From: Minthousia sp045628125
GTDB lineage: Bacteria; Bacteroidota; Bacteroidia; Bacteroidales; Bacteroidaceae
Direction of reading: 5' to 3'
DNA: 15,700 nt
NCBI GenBank assembly: GCA_045628125.1
Contig: JAZQPA010000214.1
Coordinates: 1-15,700 of the forward strand
Shown: piece by piece, positions 14,647 through 15,700 of the stretch
Numbering within the stretch: the stretch's first letter is position 1
Layout: the number at the start of each line of letters is the position of its first letter
Translations under genes and position numbers: made by a program
The notes under the pieces: model-generated
What the model was told of the DNA's origin: nothing
Seen by the model: only the letters and a program-made list of their open reading frames with translations
Databases searched by the model: none

Positions 14647-15700
14647 TTATTTCTTATCCCGGATAGCCACTCTTCGGATTTTACCGGAAATGGTTTTCGG
14701 AAGCTCATCCACAAACTCTATCACGCGAGGATACTTATACGGAGCAGTCACACGCTTTACATGACCCTGCAATTCCTTGATAAATACCTCCTTATCCTCA
14801 GGAGTAGCAATGCGTGACTGGAATCCCTTGCCCAAAACGATGGTAGCCTTTACCACCTGACCACGAATCTCGTCAGGCACACCGGTAATGGCGCACTCCA
14901 CTACAGCAGGATGTGTCATCAGCGCACTCTCCACCTCGAAAGGACCGATACGGTAGCCGGAACTCTTGATGACATCATCAATACGGCCTACAAACCAGTA
15001 GAAACCGTCCTCATCGCGCCAAGCCACATCGCCGGTATAATAGATGTCATCGTGCCATGCCTCGTGAGTCAGTTCCGGATCACGGTAATACTCCTTGAAC
15101 AGACCTACAGGCTTGCCTTTTCCGGTACGCACCACAATCTCTCCCTGCTCACCGTCCTCAGCAGAACGGCCGTCATTGGTCAGCAAATCAATATCATACT
15201 GAGGATTAGGTACACCCATACTTCCCGGTTTCGGATTCATCCATGGGAATGTGCCCAAAGTCAGTGTGGTTTCGGTTTGTCCGAATCCCTCCATCAGACG
15301 GATACCGGTCAGTTCCAGGAATTTTTCATAAACCGCATGATTCAATGCCTCACCTGCTGTAGTACAATACTCCAATGATGACAAATCGTATTTGGTCAAA
15401 TCCTCACGGATCAGGAAACGGTAGATGGTAGGTGGAGCACACAATGAGGTAATGCGGTAATGCTGCAACTTCTGCAGGATATCAGCAGGAGTAAACTTCT
15501 CATGGTCATAGACAAACACCACGGCACCTGCCAGCCACTGGCCATACAGCTTTCCCCAAACGGCCTTACCCCAACCGGTATCCGCAATGGTGAGATGCAA
15601 TGAGTTAGGATGCAGATGATGCCAGAATACGCCTGTGGCCAGATGGCCCAATGCATAGCTGAAATCATGTGCCACCATCTTAGGCTCACCGGTAGTACCG
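14647..15700 (-). CDS. Acyl-/acetyl-CoA synthetase (AMP-forming), 3' part, cut by window edge
   Basis: The visible part is 350 residues of an AMP-binding enzyme, which activates a carboxylic acid to an acyl-adenylate and transfers it to CoA. The frame stays open to the right edge and there reads GTTGEPKMV, the phosphate-binding loop, so the real start lies outside; the ATG at 15678 is internal. Other core motifs follow: TTAGEALN, MEGFGQTETT, YYTGDVAWRDEDG, GRIDDVIKSSGYRIGPFEVE, and near the C-terminus KTISGKIRR with the catalytic Lys. The order and spacing fit short acetyl-CoA or medium-chain acyl-CoA synthetases rather than NRPS adenylation domains, and no carrier domain follows. It ends at the shared terminator, convergent with the M14 gene. 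The acid substrate cannot be decided, and I see no evidence that it serves the NRPS locus at the other end of the window. Confidence 0.9.
   Translation of the reverse strand, partial: GTTGEPKMVAHDFSYALGHLATGVFWHHLHPNSLHLTIADTGWGKAVWGKLYGQWLAGAVVFVYDHEKFTPADILQKLQHYRITSLCAPPTIYRFLIREDLTKYDLSSLEYCTTAGEALNHAVYEKFLELTGIRLMEGFGQTETTLTLGTFPWMNPKPGSMGVPNPQYDIDLLTNDGRSAEDGEQGEIVVRTGKGKPVGLFKEYYRDPELTHEAWHDDIYYTGDVAWRDEDGFYWFVGRIDDVIKSSGYRIGPFEVESALMTHPAVVECAITGVPDEIRGQVVKATIVLGKGFQSRIATPEDKEVFIKELQGHVKRVTAPYKYPRVIEFVDELPKTISGKIRRVAIRDKK

Noticed and set aside
14620..15378. Plus-strand open frames opposite the acyl-CoA synthetase (65 and 155 codons)
   Set aside because: They are antisense shadows of a frame containing every AMP-binding core motif; the first also begins inside the terminator hairpin.
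14647..15700. Second NRPS adenylation domain
   Set aside because: Motif spacing and the lack of a following carrier domain fit a stand-alone acyl-/acetyl-CoA synthetase.

Overview
The window looks like a chromosomal segment of a Bacteroidales bacterium, most likely Prevotellaceae (Prevotella/Segatella-like). Four intergenic sites match or nearly match the Bacteroidetes -7 promoter element TAnnTTTG. Several proteins have short signal peptides ending in A-Q, and start sites generally lack a Shine-Dalgarno sequence. A TonB-dependent receptor and a sensor with periplasmic propeller and Y_Y_Y domains also fit this phylum. The genus is inference from style, not from a marker gene.

Left half (1-7909, minus strand): a four-gene operon, read right to left. 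Its genes are a membrane sensor with a periplasmic propeller and a histidine-kinase-like core (5252-7909), a membrane-anchored coiled-coil/WD40 protein (3867-5255), a TonB-dependent outer-membrane receptor with a TPR-like N-terminal extension (1474-3870), and the first 484 residues of a nonribosomal peptide synthetase (NRPS; condensation domain, then the start of an adenylation domain) that runs off the left edge. The first three genes are joined by 4-bp ATGA stop/start overlaps and the NRPS follows after 21 bp. The sensor has Asp and Arg where the phosphoacceptor His and the next Glu of the H box should be.

Centre (7910-10083): a 159-bp divergent promoter region with repeated AATGAT/ATCATT half-sites. 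It is followed on the plus strand by a response regulator fused to a PP2C/SpoIIE-type phosphatase and a soluble histidine kinase. That kinase resembles the core of the membrane sensor but keeps the catalytic His. My reading is that these six genes form one trans-envelope signalling and peptide-biosynthesis locus: outer-membrane receptor, periplasmic WD40 and propeller domains, a degenerate kinase-like transmitter, an intact kinase, and a PP2C effector. The arrangement is seen directly; the signalling order is inference.

Right half (10084-15700): probably unrelated genes. A 201-bp intergenic region carries a 94-nt palindrome merging into 21-bp tandem repeats. Then come a secreted cellulase-like glycoside hydrolase (minus), a divergently transcribed Sel1-repeat protein, a secreted M14 zinc carboxypeptidase-like protein, a bidirectional terminator hairpin, and the 3' part of an acyl-/acetyl-CoA synthetase (minus) running off the right edge. 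No tRNA, rRNA, CRISPR array or transposase was seen.
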